DNA of 64,000 bases from positions 101,765,383 to 101,829,382 of the forward strand of contig NC_082596.1 of the NCBI RefSeq assembly GCF_030936135.1. Direction: 5' to 3'. The position numbers were made by a program, and so were the translations under genes. Below, piece after piece: positions 25,801 through 38,000 of this stretch (position 1 is its first letter; every line of letters starts with the position of its first letter). This DNA is from Gavia stellata. Its lineage: Eukaryota > Chordata > Aves > Gaviiformes > Gaviidae. The notes under the pieces were generated by a model. The model saw only the letters and a list, made by a program, of their open reading frames with translations, had not been told where the DNA came from and ran no database searches.

Positions 25801-28800
25801 GGGATGAACATCCATCTGGACTTTGTCCAAAAGTAGTGTATGGTGTCTGAAACCAAGCCTTCTCGTTGGCCCAAACCACGTCACACAGAGGCAATATAGA
25901 TGCTCCAAGTCCAATGGCTGGGCCATTTACTGCTACAATGATAGGCTTCTTAAACTGAATAAAAGTATTCACAAAATTCCTGAAGAGAAACAGAAACATG
26001 CACTCACTACATATATAGAGAGAGTAAAGTATACCAGCCCTTGAAAACTCAGGCATAATTCATGTCCACAGTAACATCACTTTCAAAACCAACCTGATTG
26101 ATAACCTTCCATGATGAGGTGGTTAGCTTGGTGGATGAGGGGAGAGCAGTGGCTATTGTCTACCTAGACTTCAGACTGAGGCTTTCAGCACTGTCTCCCA
26201 TAAGAAAGACTCTCATAGTCACGCTGTTGATGTATGAGCTGGACGAGCAGACAGTGAGGCGAACTGAAAAAATGTCTGAATGGCTGGCCCAGAGGGTGGT
26301 GATCGGTGGCACGAAGTCTAGTTGGAAGCCAGTAATTAGTGTTGCAACCCAGGGAGTCAGTGCTGGGTCCAGTACCATTCAACAGCTTCATTCATGATCT
26401 GGATGATGGGGCAGAGTGTACCCTCAGCAAGTTTGCTGATGATACAAAACTGGGCTGATGCACCAGAGGGTCATGCTGCCATCCAGAGGGACCTCGACAG
26501 GCTGGAGAAATGGGCTGACAGGAACCTCACGAAGTTCAACAAGGGGAAGCGCAAAGTCCTGCACCCAGGGAAGAACAACCCCAGGCACCAATATATGCTG
26601 CAAGCCAAACAGCTGGAAAGCAGCTTGGTAGAAAAGGACCTCGGGGTCCTGGTGGACACCAAGTTGAACTTGAGCCAGCAATGTGCCCTTGTGGCAAAGA
26701 AGGCTAATGGTATCCTGGCCTGCATTAGGAGGAGATTGCCAGCAGGTTGCAGGAGGTGATCCTTCCCCTCTGCTCAGCACTGGTGTCCAGTTACGGGCTC
26801 CCCAGTGAAAGAGAGATGTGGAGCTACTGAAGATGATCTAGCAAAGGGCCATGAAGACAACTAAGGGACTGGAGCATCTCACGTGAGGAAAGGCTGAGAG
26901 AGCTGGGACTGTTCAGGCTGGAGAAGAGAAGGCTCAGGGCGGGGGGGGGGGGGGAAATCTCATCAATGTGTATAAAGGGAGGGTGCAAAGACCATGGAGG
27001 CAGGCTCTTTCCAGCGGTGCCCAGTGACAGGACCATCGGCAGTAAGCACTAACTGAAACACAGGAGGTTCCCTCTGAACATCAGGAACCACTTTCTTACT
27101 GTCAGGGTGACTGAACAGGCAGCCAGCAAGGTTGTGGACTCTCCATCCTTGGAGATATTGGAGATATTAAAAAACGCTGCCTGGACTTGGTCCCAGGCAA
27201 CCTGCTCTAGGTTAAGCAGGGGCAGGTTGAACAAGATGACCTCCAAAAGGTCCCTTCCAACCTCAACCATTCTCTGATTCTCTGAAAGCCTAGCACTTCT
27301 CCCAGCCCAACAAAGCACAGTAATTGGGCAGGTGCAGATTTAATGCTCCTCCTACAAGCACCGGCTGATAACGGTGCTTGTGGTGTATTCACGTGTCTCA
27401 CAGCCCTCCCTTAGATGAGGCTGTAGCCACACCTCACTCCGGGCACCAAAACTGTGGTTACAGCCCTGCTTGGTCTTCACTGTGTTTATGTATGACATTA
27501 GTATAAGATATCTATCTATATTTTTAGGTGAAGGTATGAGATATACAGGTATAAGTAAGTGAAGATAGGCAAAGCGTTAATGAGTTTCCTTAAGGAGTAT
27601 TTCTGGACTTTTGGGAGACAGCTTTTCTTAATAAATAAATCTGCCTTCTTAAATTATGAACAAGCCATAAATAGTAGAGCTCCATTATCACATATGCCAT
27701 GTAAACACCTGTAAACTTCCCCTCCTCATCTCCCTCTCTTAGTGGGTCATAATGCTATAGTTGCTATGCTATTACGTTACAAATGCATATTCTCATCCTC
27801 GTTATCAACAGAACATGACAATTCATTCCAGTACCCACAAAGCATGGATGCTTACATGCTTCTCTTTTCTCAAACAGTAAATGCTTTCAAGAGCTTCTTC
27901 GGAAAAAGTAAGTGCGTACGTGTGTCTGCGTGTGTACACACACGCATCAGACCAAGCAGAGACTTCTAAAATCTCAAAGTTGAGGTGCAGACATTTCTAA
28001 GTTAATAGCTACCACATATAATGAAGTTGTCCCTATTTACTTCACGTACATGACAAACTCCAATTAGAATACAATGTACAACATACAGTTGTCAGCACCT
28101 GTAAAGCACTCCTTTGCTCTGAATGACAGAAGACTTTTCAGTATTAGATGCTGAAATATGGGATTTTTATAAAAGTTTAAAAAAGAGGATTTAGTGGTAA
28201 TTTTAAAGTTTACTCTTCATCTGCGTTTTAGTATTTCTGCAAAACAGGACGTTTTTACTATATTGCATCCATCACTACAGGTTGTCATGCTGCTTCTTAA
28301 CTCATTCTGGTGAGCCGAAACAGATGAACGCAAAAAAGTTTCTACTGGAACCATCTTATGCAAGCTGTCACACAAGCATCCCATCCAGAGACTTAAGATA
28401 GTTTTAGTCATGTCTGAATATTCCAGAGAGGACCATCTCTAGCATATACACAAAAATGACAATTATTAAATTTGAACGGGGGGTTCGTAGGTGTTTTAAG
28501 TTAACTTTATCCATTTTATTAACAATGAATAATAGGTGACAAATCAGCCTTCCGGAAGGGCCCGAATTAAACTAGTGACAGAAGCTCAGTGTTAAAAGCC
28601 TCTCTGTTCCCTGGCCACATCTGAAGTCACTGCATGAGCAACTTCCACGTGGAATGATTGAAAATTTTCCTTTGAAAACAAATATTAGCATCTCTATGAG
28701 CCAACTGTGCCTCCAATGAAACAGGCTTTACATGTTACAAGGACTTTTTTAGGGACATGAATATTGATAACAACAGAACAGAGGTCTCTGAAGGAATATA

Positions 28801-30437
28801 GATACTCTGGAAGCATACAAGAGCTAATCCAAGAGCCCAGGCCATCAACACCAGTGTTCAAATGATAAGCTACTTGTTTATACTGTTAAAACATGTCTCT
28901 CTAAGATCGAAATTTCTTTCCATATATATTCTTCCAATTTGTAGTAGTTCAGCTCATTTTGTTTAAACGTTAGGTTTGGTACCTAGCGTTGGGATGATGT
29001 TCACTAGTATTAATCTACTCCTCTAAAACAGTCATTGTTCCACTGCTCCGAATGTACTATATTAAGGTACTCATTCAATGCACATTTTGTATTTGTGTGT
29101 GTTAAATTAGTTTTCCTGAAACCCTATGGCTGTTTAAGTCTTTTAGAATCGGTTCCAACTGGAGGAGTGTTACCATACCACCAGTTCTCGTAGTTAAATT
29201 TTACTACTAAAAATAGCGATGCATGAAATGACAACCCAAACAGAAAGGGACAGGGAGTATAAAGAAGTGCTGCACACTATATCACGTAACAGGTGAATGT
29301 CTGAGATCTTGTTGAATTAGAGGCTTTTCAAATAAAGATAAAACAAGCCAGACTACACGATGAAGAATACCCACTCAGATGACTGAAGATAATCTTACAT
29401 ACCTAATAGCTTCTGCCATCTTAGTGCTTTCTTTTTTTCTATCATCTGTTAAACGTCGTATAAAATAAATAAAATCAAGACCACAGCAGAAAATGCTACC
29501 AACTGCACTGAACAGCACAAGTTTACTGTCATCTGCAGCTGCTGTGTTCAGTGCACTTTGGACTTCCTTCATTACCTGAAAAAAAATCAAAAATTCATTA
29601 GAATCTTTTTATTCCATCATTAAAAAGTAGCATAATGTTCTCCTCCCCTCCTCCCCCCCCATGAGATCTCTGACATCTTTCATTTTTCCTTAGGATGCAC
29701 TCAACCATCATATTAGAAAAGTTAATTTTTTTCATTATGCCAATAAGAAAGTAAAAAAAAAATTAGAAGCTTTGCATTTCAAAATGTAATTAGACTAAGG
29801 TAATGAAATCTTTAAGAAGAGATCTATTAGATGTTATCTGTAACTAAAGCACTCATTCAGCATTTCTGTAATTTGGACAGCAGATGGCATATGCAACCAG
29901 TTCAAAAAAAAAAAAGAACCTTAATTCAGGCTAAAGCTTGTTTCAAGTTGCACTTCATAAATCGCCACGTCTTCTAAAAGACAGTACATCTACATGTTCA
30001 GATAACATAGTTAAAACTCAACTGAATTACACTTGAAGTCAGTTGTATGTGTAACATCTTGCAAGCAACAACCTGAATCTTATTTCTTATATGTTTGTGC
30101 CTGAGTAACAGGCATAAATGAGGTAGAGACTTAGAATTCCCTCAGCACCCTCCCCCCTCCCAAATCAGAATTGTTCTGACCTCTGGATTTAGTGAATTAT
30201 TTTCAGATGATTTTGTTGATAGCAAAATGTGTGTGAATCCATCTTGTTTCCTGACAACAATGTCTCTGTACCGGTACGCACTCTCCGTTTGTCTCACGCT
30301 GAAACGTAGCCTTTTATCAAAAGGTTGATCTCTCCTGTCATCAATAAACCTCCGTTTGCTGGCTGTCACTCCTGTTACAGATGTCTGTATGTTGGTTGTA
30401 CCATTGGCTGCTAATGCTTCCATAAAGGTGGATGTAC
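19652..30437 (-). CDS. CDYL: CDYL, chromodomain Y-like protein, C-terminal five coding exons (partial gene)
   Basis: Joining 30437-30181, 29575-29403, 25979-25769, 21000-20857 and 19810-19652 gives 944 bp, one uninterrupted frame of 313 residues plus TGA. Every junction keeps phase and every intron is GT-AG. CDYL is a nuclear transcriptional co-repressor: an N-terminal chromodomain reads methylated histone H3, and a C-terminal crotonase-fold domain binds CoA and HDAC partners and has been reported to act on crotonyl-CoA. Visible here are the [19 protein letters not shown] linker, the [19 protein letters not shown] start of the crotonase domain, the [16 protein letters not shown] oxyanion-hole region, and the C-terminus ending [19 protein letters not shown] and the KIDEF end fit CDYL rather than CDYL2. 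Human CDYL is about 544-598 residues, so roughly half is missing: the chromodomain and middle exons must lie above 64000. The crotonase acid position reads SPDGCS where ECI2-type isomerases have SPEGCS (recalled from the family, not computed). Confidence 0.97.
19811..20856 (-). other. CDYL last intron
   Basis: A 1046-bp AT-rich intron with GTAAGT donor and TAG acceptor. I see no repeat or exon in it. Confidence 0.9.
20857..21000 (-). CDS. CDYL: CDYL exon (crotonase-like domain, trimerisation region)
   Basis: 144 bp, exactly 48 codons with both ends in phase 0. The acceptor is CTTCAG at 21001 and the donor is AGTT|GTAAGT at 20856. It encodes [37 protein letters not shown] and [21 protein letters not shown]...GLVSQVF is the conserved helix and loop seen in crotonase-superfamily proteins of the ECI2/CDY branch. 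Skipping this exon would leave the frame intact. Confidence 0.97.
21001..25768 (-). other. CDYL intron, 4.8 kb
   Basis: AT-rich intron sequence. It contains a GGATGGAAT-type tandem block (24600-24636), a GC-richer block at about 23380-23780 and another near 25370-25560. No LINE tail is obvious. Confidence 0.85.
24600..24636. repeat. GGATGGAAT / GATG tandem repeat
   Basis: About 37 bp of alternating GATGGATGGAATG units lie in the CDYL intron. Confidence 0.85.
25769..25979 (-). CDS. CDYL: CDYL exon (oxyanion-hole core)
   Basis: 211 bp with acceptor TCTCTTCAG|GAATTTTG and donor GCTTCT|GTAAGT. The first base completes the split arginine codon. It encodes [19 protein letters not shown], then [20 protein letters not shown], then [20 protein letters not shown], ending FPRIMGLAS. 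This is the most conserved part of the crotonase fold, with the GxGxS oxyanion-hole loop and the CoA-facing helix. Compared with human CDYL as I recall it, the end differs modestly ([13 protein letters not shown] here, STVMFPKIMGGAS in human). Confidence 0.97.
26088..27285 (+). mobile_element. CR1 LINE, 3' 1.2 kb with reverse-transcriptase remnant
   Basis: The plus strand reads through degraded CR1 ORF2. [22 protein letters not shown] at the start is the RT palm entry. SKFADDTKL (FADD at 26432-26443) is the RT catalytic box. Then follow the thumb and C-terminal tail ([33 protein letters not shown], frames broken) and the usual 3' end GGTCCCTTCCAACCTCAACC with ATTCTCTGATTCTCTGA. Several frameshifts and stops make it inactive, and the 5' part is missing as in most CR1 copies. 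A run of 14 G sits in it at 26941-26954. It is antisense to CDYL. Confidence 0.93.
26941..26954 (+). repeat. Poly-G run inside the CR1
   Basis: Fourteen consecutive G, expanded from the short G run found in the CR1 segment encoding the RT tail (near GGCTCAGGGC). Confidence 0.9.
29403..29575 (-). CDS. CDYL: CDYL exon (crotonase-like domain, first CoA-pocket strand)
   Basis: 173 bp with acceptor TTTTTTCAG|GTAATGAAG and donor ATTAG|GTATGT. It encodes [11 protein letters not shown] through STKMAEAIR, with the last arginine codon split 2+1. The block [16 protein letters not shown] is the first conserved crotonase strand and loop. Canonical enoyl-CoA hydratases and isomerases normally have GGDFCAGAD-like residues here, and CDYL proteins have this cysteine-rich variant. 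The intron to the preceding exon (29576-30180) is only 605 bp. Confidence 0.96.
29576..30180 (-). other. CDYL intron, 605 bp
   Basis: Short AT-rich intron with an unusual GTCAGA donor and a TTTTTTTTCAG acceptor. No other feature is seen. Confidence 0.9.
30181..30437 (-). CDS. CDYL: CDYL exon (linker and start of crotonase-like domain)
   Basis: 257 bp. The acceptor is TTTCCAG at 30438 and the following frame is open. The first two bases complete a glycine codon carried over from the missing upstream exon (G-GT, then [12 protein letters not shown]). It encodes 85 residues including the [19 protein letters not shown] linker and [20 protein letters not shown], ending ...NNSLNPE. The frame stays open upstream of the acceptor for some codons, but that sequence does not resemble CDYL and is intronic. 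The donor is GAG|GTCAGA, a weak non-consensus site, yet the phase and protein continuity (NPE|VMKEV) require it. Confidence 0.96.
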
Positions 30438-33400
30438 CTGGAAATAGTTTAACGATAACATGCTGTTCATGACATTTTATTAGCTCAGCAGTTTCAAAAC
30501 CCCTATTATCATGAACACACACTAGTCATATTAAAAACACACAGTAAGTATGAAACTCAGTCCCCTGAAAGTTACTGAAATGTTACAGAAATAGACACTG
30601 TGGACAGAACAAAATTAAAGTGACAAAGGGATCCAACAAATTAATTTTACAGTTGTGAGAAAATACATTTTAAACAAGCCAAACAGACCAATCATCATAT
30701 ACCTATTTTTAGAAGGAAGGGAAAGGTTTATTTAACGTTCCTAATACCAATGCACTTCAGCAGGTTAACACTCTGCTTTCTCCCTTTCCAACATCTTTAG
30801 GTCGTCTAACAGCATCAAGATTGCAAAGAGAAAGCAGAAATCTTTTGTTTCAAATACCACGAGAAGTTAATATACAGAAGAAAATGACACTTAAGCCAAA
30901 TAAAGAACTTGATTGGCAAGATCATACAAAGCCTAATAGTCTTTAAAGGAAAATGGAAATTAAGAAATACAGACTATACTTCTGTGAAAGGGAAACAAGA
31001 CCCATGCAGTGATGGGTATTTTAATGGATTCATAGACAATGAGCTATTTCTCAAGTCTAAACAATTTTTGCTATTAGAATCGACAAATAGAGCATTACGT
31101 CTTTCTGGTCTTGTTCCCAGTCACTTATATAGACAGAATTTAAAGTCATGCAAGTAAACAGGCCATTCATCATGACACAGAAGGGACAGGTTTTTCTGTA
31201 CTCCACATTAGAAACATAATACCAAATAATTAGCATGCATAAGAGAAAAAAATACGATAACATCTTGGATCTATAATCCATCTGTATGTGAGTCTCCATG
31301 TAAAATCCCCATAAAATTTGTCAGATTAAAGTAATGGAGTATGCGTGGGGGAAGGGGACAGTAAGGTTAAAAATGTTGGAAAAAATGTGTTACAGGCCAA
31401 GATAGGAAAGTTTTGAAAGCCTTTTCCTGAAAACTGAGATCTGAGATTTTGTTAAAATCTACTGGAAACCCACAGCCCTTATCTCACAAACAGGTACTTC
31501 AGAACATCATGCATATGATGTCTTAAAAAGTACAGTTAAACCATGCATAAATAAGTTGTTAATTAAATGCCATTGATGCATCTTGCTTAATTTGTCATTA
31601 TCTTTCTGAAGCAGCTATATTTTTAAAGTTCTAATAATAGGTAATGCTATGATTTTTAAGTGATTCCCCCCCCCCAAGATACTTCAAACACTTGTGGGTC
31701 CAGTGAAGACATTAAACAGGCTCACCTATAACTGGAATATTCTATATCTCCACATTTTAACTGTATTCAAATGTTGCTTACTTTGACCCGTATGAAGCAT
31801 ATGAGAGAGATTTTAAGACTAACAAAATTAAAATTTAGAACATTATACGTTTTTCTATTTGTATTTCAGAAACTGCTTTCAGATATAAATGAAATCTTTA
31901 TATCAAATATCTTAAAATAAATAAATCTTTTATTATAAATCTGTTATGATTAATTAGGCAAGTTGTCTGTAAAAGGAGCTATACAATACTAAGGTTTTAT
32001 TTTACTTTTAAAAGTCTTTCTTGTTGTATTAGTAATTTAATCCTCTTACCATATCACTTTTTGTGAAGAAGTTAAAGACAACTCAAGATTTTTCAATTGG
32101 TTAAAGTGAAGAGTAAGAAACTGAATTTAGTTTGTCATCAGTCTCGGAGACAGAGATGAACAAAGTGAAATGGAAAATTAATATTTTATATTGTCACAGA
32201 AGTTTCACATTTATTCCTGAATTTTTTATGGCTTATCAAATTCCTTTTGTCATTTCAGCAGAACAAATAAAAATTTGACGCATACCAAATACGAAATTGA
32301 TGAGGGATGCTTTCGATACTTTCCCTTGTAAACCACACTGTGTCCATTACATTCCTTTAAAAGGATTCCCTTCAAAGGGAATTTGCAGGAACACCACTGT
32401 TGCCCCATATTTCATTAGGAACATATGGAATGGTATCACTGGCCTCAAGGGTTTGTTTTTCCATAGGAAAGGTAAATTAAAACAACTGAAATCACCTCTG
32501 ATTTCTAAACCCTGACATAAGATTTTATGGCTTCTATCCTAGCTATAGTGAAAAAAGTGGAGAACCAGGAGAGCACAATAGACTAGACTAAGCCAAAAGA
32601 AGAGTCAGTAAACTTGTGTAAGAGCTCTGAGTAGATCTTTTCCCACAATTCGTTCTTCCAAAGATGTACTCAAATACTAGAAAATTATTTTGAGATGTAA
32701 GAAGCAATTATTATACACTTTGAGACACAAAACTTTTGGCAAGAGAGATGAAGATGTAAATACCACACACCACTTTTCATGCTTGTTGAATTGGCAAGAG
32801 ACCTTCTGAGATTTTATACAAACTGTCGGCACTTGTCAATAAGCTGCAGTTTCAAACCACAAACAAGGGACAGCTGCAGTTCAGTGGAAGAAGTCTCCTA
32901 CATCCAATCTTGTAAACCCACTTTTAGGATACTTAGACTGGAATAAAAAAACCTGTTGGCTTCAGAAACAGTACCTCTGCGCAGGGAGATTCGGCCAACT
33001 GGTACAGATCAGAAAATGGCACCGACAGAGTTAAAACACGCTCGTTAGTGTTGGTCATTATTGCTGTAAGTTTGTGACCTTCTACACCTAAAAGCGTAGC
33101 AGGCTACTGCTTTTGGTATTTGGTCCTCAAAAGCAAAGAGAGAACTCAGAGACATAAAGCAGTACTTTGTGCTGTATATAAATAGGCGAAGGTTACATCA
33201 CTGGACAGTCTTGGAGATGTGTTGCAGCAAATGAGGATGAAAATAAAGAAGTGCCAGAGGGTGCCATAGATTTCCTCACATGAAAATTTTGCATTGAGGT
33301 TACTTATTTTCAGGTTAATTACAACTATATTTCACAATTTTAAAATAAAGATTTCATAACAAACCAAAAGCAGTTCTGCATTTTAATACATTAATGGAGA

Positions 33401-34599
33401 TAACATATCAAAGACCCAAAAACCACCATAGCCCTCTCCTTTCAAACTGAGCCTTCCAAAAACAATAAGGGCTTGGAAAAAAGACAATTTACCCTGGATA
33501 TTGTCAACTAATGCAGAACTACCTTTGTTTAAGAGGTAAACAAACAGCTCTTACAGTTACAAAAAACTCTTCCAACTGCCAACTGTTAATTAATTTAATG
33601 TGGTCTTCTCAAAAGGCGAAAACATACTACTACCGTGCAAAGCTTCACCATACACATGCAAAATCAAGTTAAGAGGACTACTTGGTATTGCAGCTGCTGA
33701 TCAAAACCTGGTAACAGTCACCGTTTTCATGTAGCTTCTCTTAGAGAGGAAAAAGAAAAAGCTATGGGCAACAGATAAGAAAGGAACTGGTTGTATTCAA
33801 AAGGAAGACAGACAAAAATCAGAAGTTGGAAAAGGAGCAGAACAGCAAAGGTATCATCATCACCCCCGTTCCACTGGCAGAAGACAGAAAAAAGCCACCT
33901 CTCCAAAATATGAGGGGGATAACAATTAAAAAGCACAATGCCAGACATCTAGATCAACAGGTAAAAACAAAACAAGTAACACACAGCTTCACAACAATCC
34001 AAAAGTTACAATCCCAAGCTCCTCTCTAAGCTATTTGTGCCTTGCTGTTATTCTCTCTCAAATTCTCGAGAAGTTCAGTTTAGCTTACACAGCAAACCTT
34101 GAGTACAAACACCACCCTCCCTGCAACAACACTGGGGACACATCCAAATGGGTGCTCTAACAACAGCCAAGCTCCTTTCGCACACTTCTTTTTGAGTACG
34201 CATGTACTAGTGCCAGTACTCTTAAGTCAAAGGTTTACCTGACAGAGTATGTGTTCCTGAAAGGCTCAGCACAGATGTCTAAGGAATGAGCATAAGAACA
34301 CGGGAGGTGTGAACGATGCTGTCCGAGTATTCTCCCCAACTCCAGCCATCAGAAATTTAGGCATTCCTAAGATTTGCATGCCCAGAACCATAGGATGCAC
34401 CCAAACCCGTGTAATTAAATCCTTATCCCCTGTGGGATTGTCCGATTTACTTTTGAAACCACTATGGTTTTGTCTTCCAAAGTATCTTTTTGCAGTAAGT
34501 TCTGCAACATACAACTTTACGTTCTTCATCCCTTTCATCACATTCCTTCTCCAGATTGATTAGTCCCATTCTTATTTACCCTTTCCTCTTCCAGAAGCC
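30438..34599 (-). other. CDYL intron sequence
   Basis: Start of the very long intron upstream of the 30437 exon. AT-rich with no exon or repeat tail recognised. No chromodomain-like frame was found. Confidence 0.7.
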
Positions 34600-35050
34600 A
34601 GCCCAAGCCTGTAATTCTTCTCCACGCCTCTTCCTCTTCTACTAAATCTTGGAACAGGGTCCAAAATTGCACACAATATTCAAGATGGGGATTTATAACG
34701 TGGCATATTCGAGCTTTCTTTCGTCCTCTACTCCTTTTCCATAGTAATTACTAACAATTTATTTCTGGGGTTTTTTTATATTAGCACTGAGCAGGTGTTT
34801 ACAGAAAACTGCCCAAAACAAACCCAATGCCCTTTTCCTGAGCAGTAACAAGTAGTCAGGAACCAGTCATTGTTCAGGCAGGGTTTTATGTTTTGCTATA
34901 GGCATAGTTTTGCCTAGAAGTCTGTTTTGTCCCCTCCTCATTGCTTGGCATTCATCTGCACTGGAAGTAATATCTCATTTTAATCACAAAATCACTCAGT
35001 ATTTTCAGATATGTCTGCAGTGCTCGCAAGGAGTTTCAGGGACCCTCACA
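34600..35050 (-). mobile_element. Ancient CR1-like LINE remnant
   Basis: GGTCCAAAATTGCACACAAT followed by ATTCAAGATG matches the minus-strand reading of CR1 tails (GGCCCAAAACTGAACACAGCATTCGAGGTG) seen elsewhere in the window. Farther along, CATTCATCTGCACTGGAA and CACTCAGTATTTTCAGAT resemble the region flanking old amniote CR1 copies. Divergence is high and the boundaries are approximate. Confidence 0.55.
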
Positions 35051-38000
35051 CACCAACCATGCCCTCTCCTACACTAACTGACGAAATGGTTAAGAAGAAG
35101 AGTCCTACTTGAACAAGCAAATGAACAAACACCAGCAACAACAATTTCTTAAACTGTTAACTGCAAAAATAACACTGTAATTGTAACCGATTACAACTCA
35201 AGTACTGGAAAGTGGAGAATATGATCTGTAAAACTGATTGGGGGGAAAAAAAATTAAATTAAAAAAAAGTCAGTGCTACAAGTTCATTTTTTTTCCCCCC
35301 CAAAGTCCTTTCTATACTTTCACTGCTTTATAGTCCCCTGTATATAAAATCCACAAGACTTCATGCCAGTGCACATTGCTTAATGTCCCCTTTTGCCTAC
35401 GAACAGTAGTGTTTTGCTACGTGTTCATACATACTAGCAAGCTCTAACTGTAAACACTGTTAAGCTTTTCCAGTCTTAACACTGCACTACATTAAATATT
35501 TCACACAATGAGACACCAACCCCAAACAGCGATACTGCAATGCAAACATAATATATAACAGCTTCCATTAATTTTTCTACCTCTGCTTCAGCAATTACAC
35601 AGCAAGTATTTCTTAGAATTGCAGTGTATTGGCACAGATTATAGAAATTCAAAATGAGGGTTCTAGAAAACTATCAAAACCTTACATGCTCCAAAAAGCT
35701 ACTCTATATAAGTGCCCGTTTTTTTGTCCGAGTATATGTATCTACAGCACTTATATTTTGGAATAAAACAAAAGTTCCAGCTTCCTTTGAAGGTCACTAT
35801 AAATATTTGTAAGAAGAAAAAAGTACTGAATTTATTTTACATTTCACCTAAAATACTGTTTTGTCTGTGTTTCTCAAAGAGCATTCAGAAGGTATAGGTC
35901 ATTTATGAATAAGATACACTTTACTTACATCCTTCCAGAATATTTTGTTATACTGATGCAGCACACAAACCAACAGCACTACCAATAATAATCTGCACAT
36001 ACCCCAACATTAGAACAGGCGTCCCCAAAGACACCTGGGAGGAGAAAGGGGTGGGGAAACGGTCATACTTCTTCAAATTAGGGCTGCTGATCACTGTGAT
36101 ACCCTGCCACTGAAACCTCCCCAAAACTCTTCCTGTTGGGAGGGGGGGGGTGCGCACTATTTTCCTGGAAACAGAATCAAGAAGTGGTTACCTTTGTTTG
36201 AAAGAGATAGTTACATAGAGATAGTTACATAGGGAACCATTAGATGTTCTTCAGCCACCTTCTGTTATTTTTTACAAATATGCCACCTTTCCATACGGGA
36301 AGAACGCAGGTTTTAAGCACAGACTAACAGGCAAATTGTTGTGGTAGTGCTCGGTGAAACATCAGCAACGGGTCACTACAACTCAGCAGTAAACAGTCCT
36401 GCAGCGGCTATCAGGCTTGTCTATCTTCAGTTCCTAAAAAAAGCCACTTTCTCATGCCCTTAATTCCTCTTTTCCTTATATTTTGTATAGGTGTTAATTT
36501 TAAATGCCACTTTGAAACATTGTTCCTATAAAATCTACGTTTCTTACAGGACATTGTTGTTGTGGACAAAATTAACATGAAAAGAGAAACACACATACAC
36601 ACATGTACCCTTGATAATATTTCTCCACTTGATTTAAAAGTTTTTCAATCCTACACCAATTTTTACCTTGGCTGCCATGTCACATTTACAGTGATATGGT
36701 CTATAGTAGCCATTTTTTCCTTCTGTAGATAGTTTTCTCCATTTCTTTGATCACTTACAGCATCAAATATATTTACATGTCTACAATGATACTGTTCGGA
36801 AGATGGCAGCATTACTAGTTGCATTGGGCATATGTTAGAGGCTATTCAATTATTTTTGCTTTTGAATGTCTTCCCTTCTCAGAGCGTAAGCATCCATGTA
36901 AAGATAGACGTGTAATGCCGACCAAAAATGCAACTAATCTTAACATAAAATTCTGCTACTGAAAGTGGGCAATCATTAAACAGAAAACGGCGTTTCTCCA
37001 CCCTCAAGTCAAATAGGTTTACCTTAGTCTGACTATTTTAAGTCATATAAGCAGAAATAAAAGAAAGTTTACATACCGTACGAAGATGGGAATAACACAA
37101 TACTAGACCTAACACTTGTTAAGACCATGCCCATAAAAACAAGGATAACATTAATAACATATAATTTGGCAACAAAGCTCTAAAAAGTCTGATTAAGTTT
37201 TACTGCCTTCGAAAAGAACCTCTGCATTTTTATGCATAAGGTGTTAAGTAAACATTCTACATGCTGTCTTACAGTGGAAAAAAATGCCCCCCTCCTAACA
37301 ACTGCAAAAGGCTTTCCAAATACATCTCCATTCTTACTATTTCACTGGAAATATATAAATAAACACTCCTCAGATGAGCAAATTCTTTTTCTCCTTTATC
37401 ACAGCATCAAGATAAATTAGGATTGCTCCCTTCTCCCCTTCCACTTCAGTTTTAGACTCATTTTGGAGTAATTTTTCTTCCATTGAATCTATAATCAGGA
37501 TACTACTGACAAACAGAAAACAGTGTACATGACGATTCTCACCATTTTAGCTGTTATTCAAGGTGGTTGTAAGAAAAGAAAAAAAAATTCCCAACCCTTC
37601 TGATATTACTCCAGTCAAAAAATCCCAGCTGTATTTCACAGTAGCATGCACCGAAGTATTTGATGGGAGAAGCAAAGAGTTAGTTGTATTTCTTCTGCTC
37701 ACAAACAAATACAAATAAGAAAAACCTTCCCCAGGTTACAGACTCCTTTTTGAGGCCTTTTAACACTGGGAACATTTCATAAGGAAGAACTCGCCTATCT
37801 TGTCCTTTGATATTCTTGGAGCTGCAGGTTATGATACCACAGTGTTCATTTGAAATGCTCTCAAATTTGAGAGCTAAGTAAGGACATCTCTTGAGGCTCA
37901 TTTATAGAGGAAAGCTATCACAAAATAGGCTAAGGTTTAAACTTGAAGCATACCCAGTTATTTCACATTAAGTCCTAAGGTGAACACATTCTATATTAAG

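Larger units (their letters stand above)
25980..29402 (-). other. CDYL intron, 3.4 kb, carrying an antisense CR1
   Basis: The first part (26088-27285) is a CR1 LINE fragment in the opposite orientation to CDYL. The remainder is AT-rich unique sequence with a short GT/AC palindrome near 27912-27948. Confidence 0.9.
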
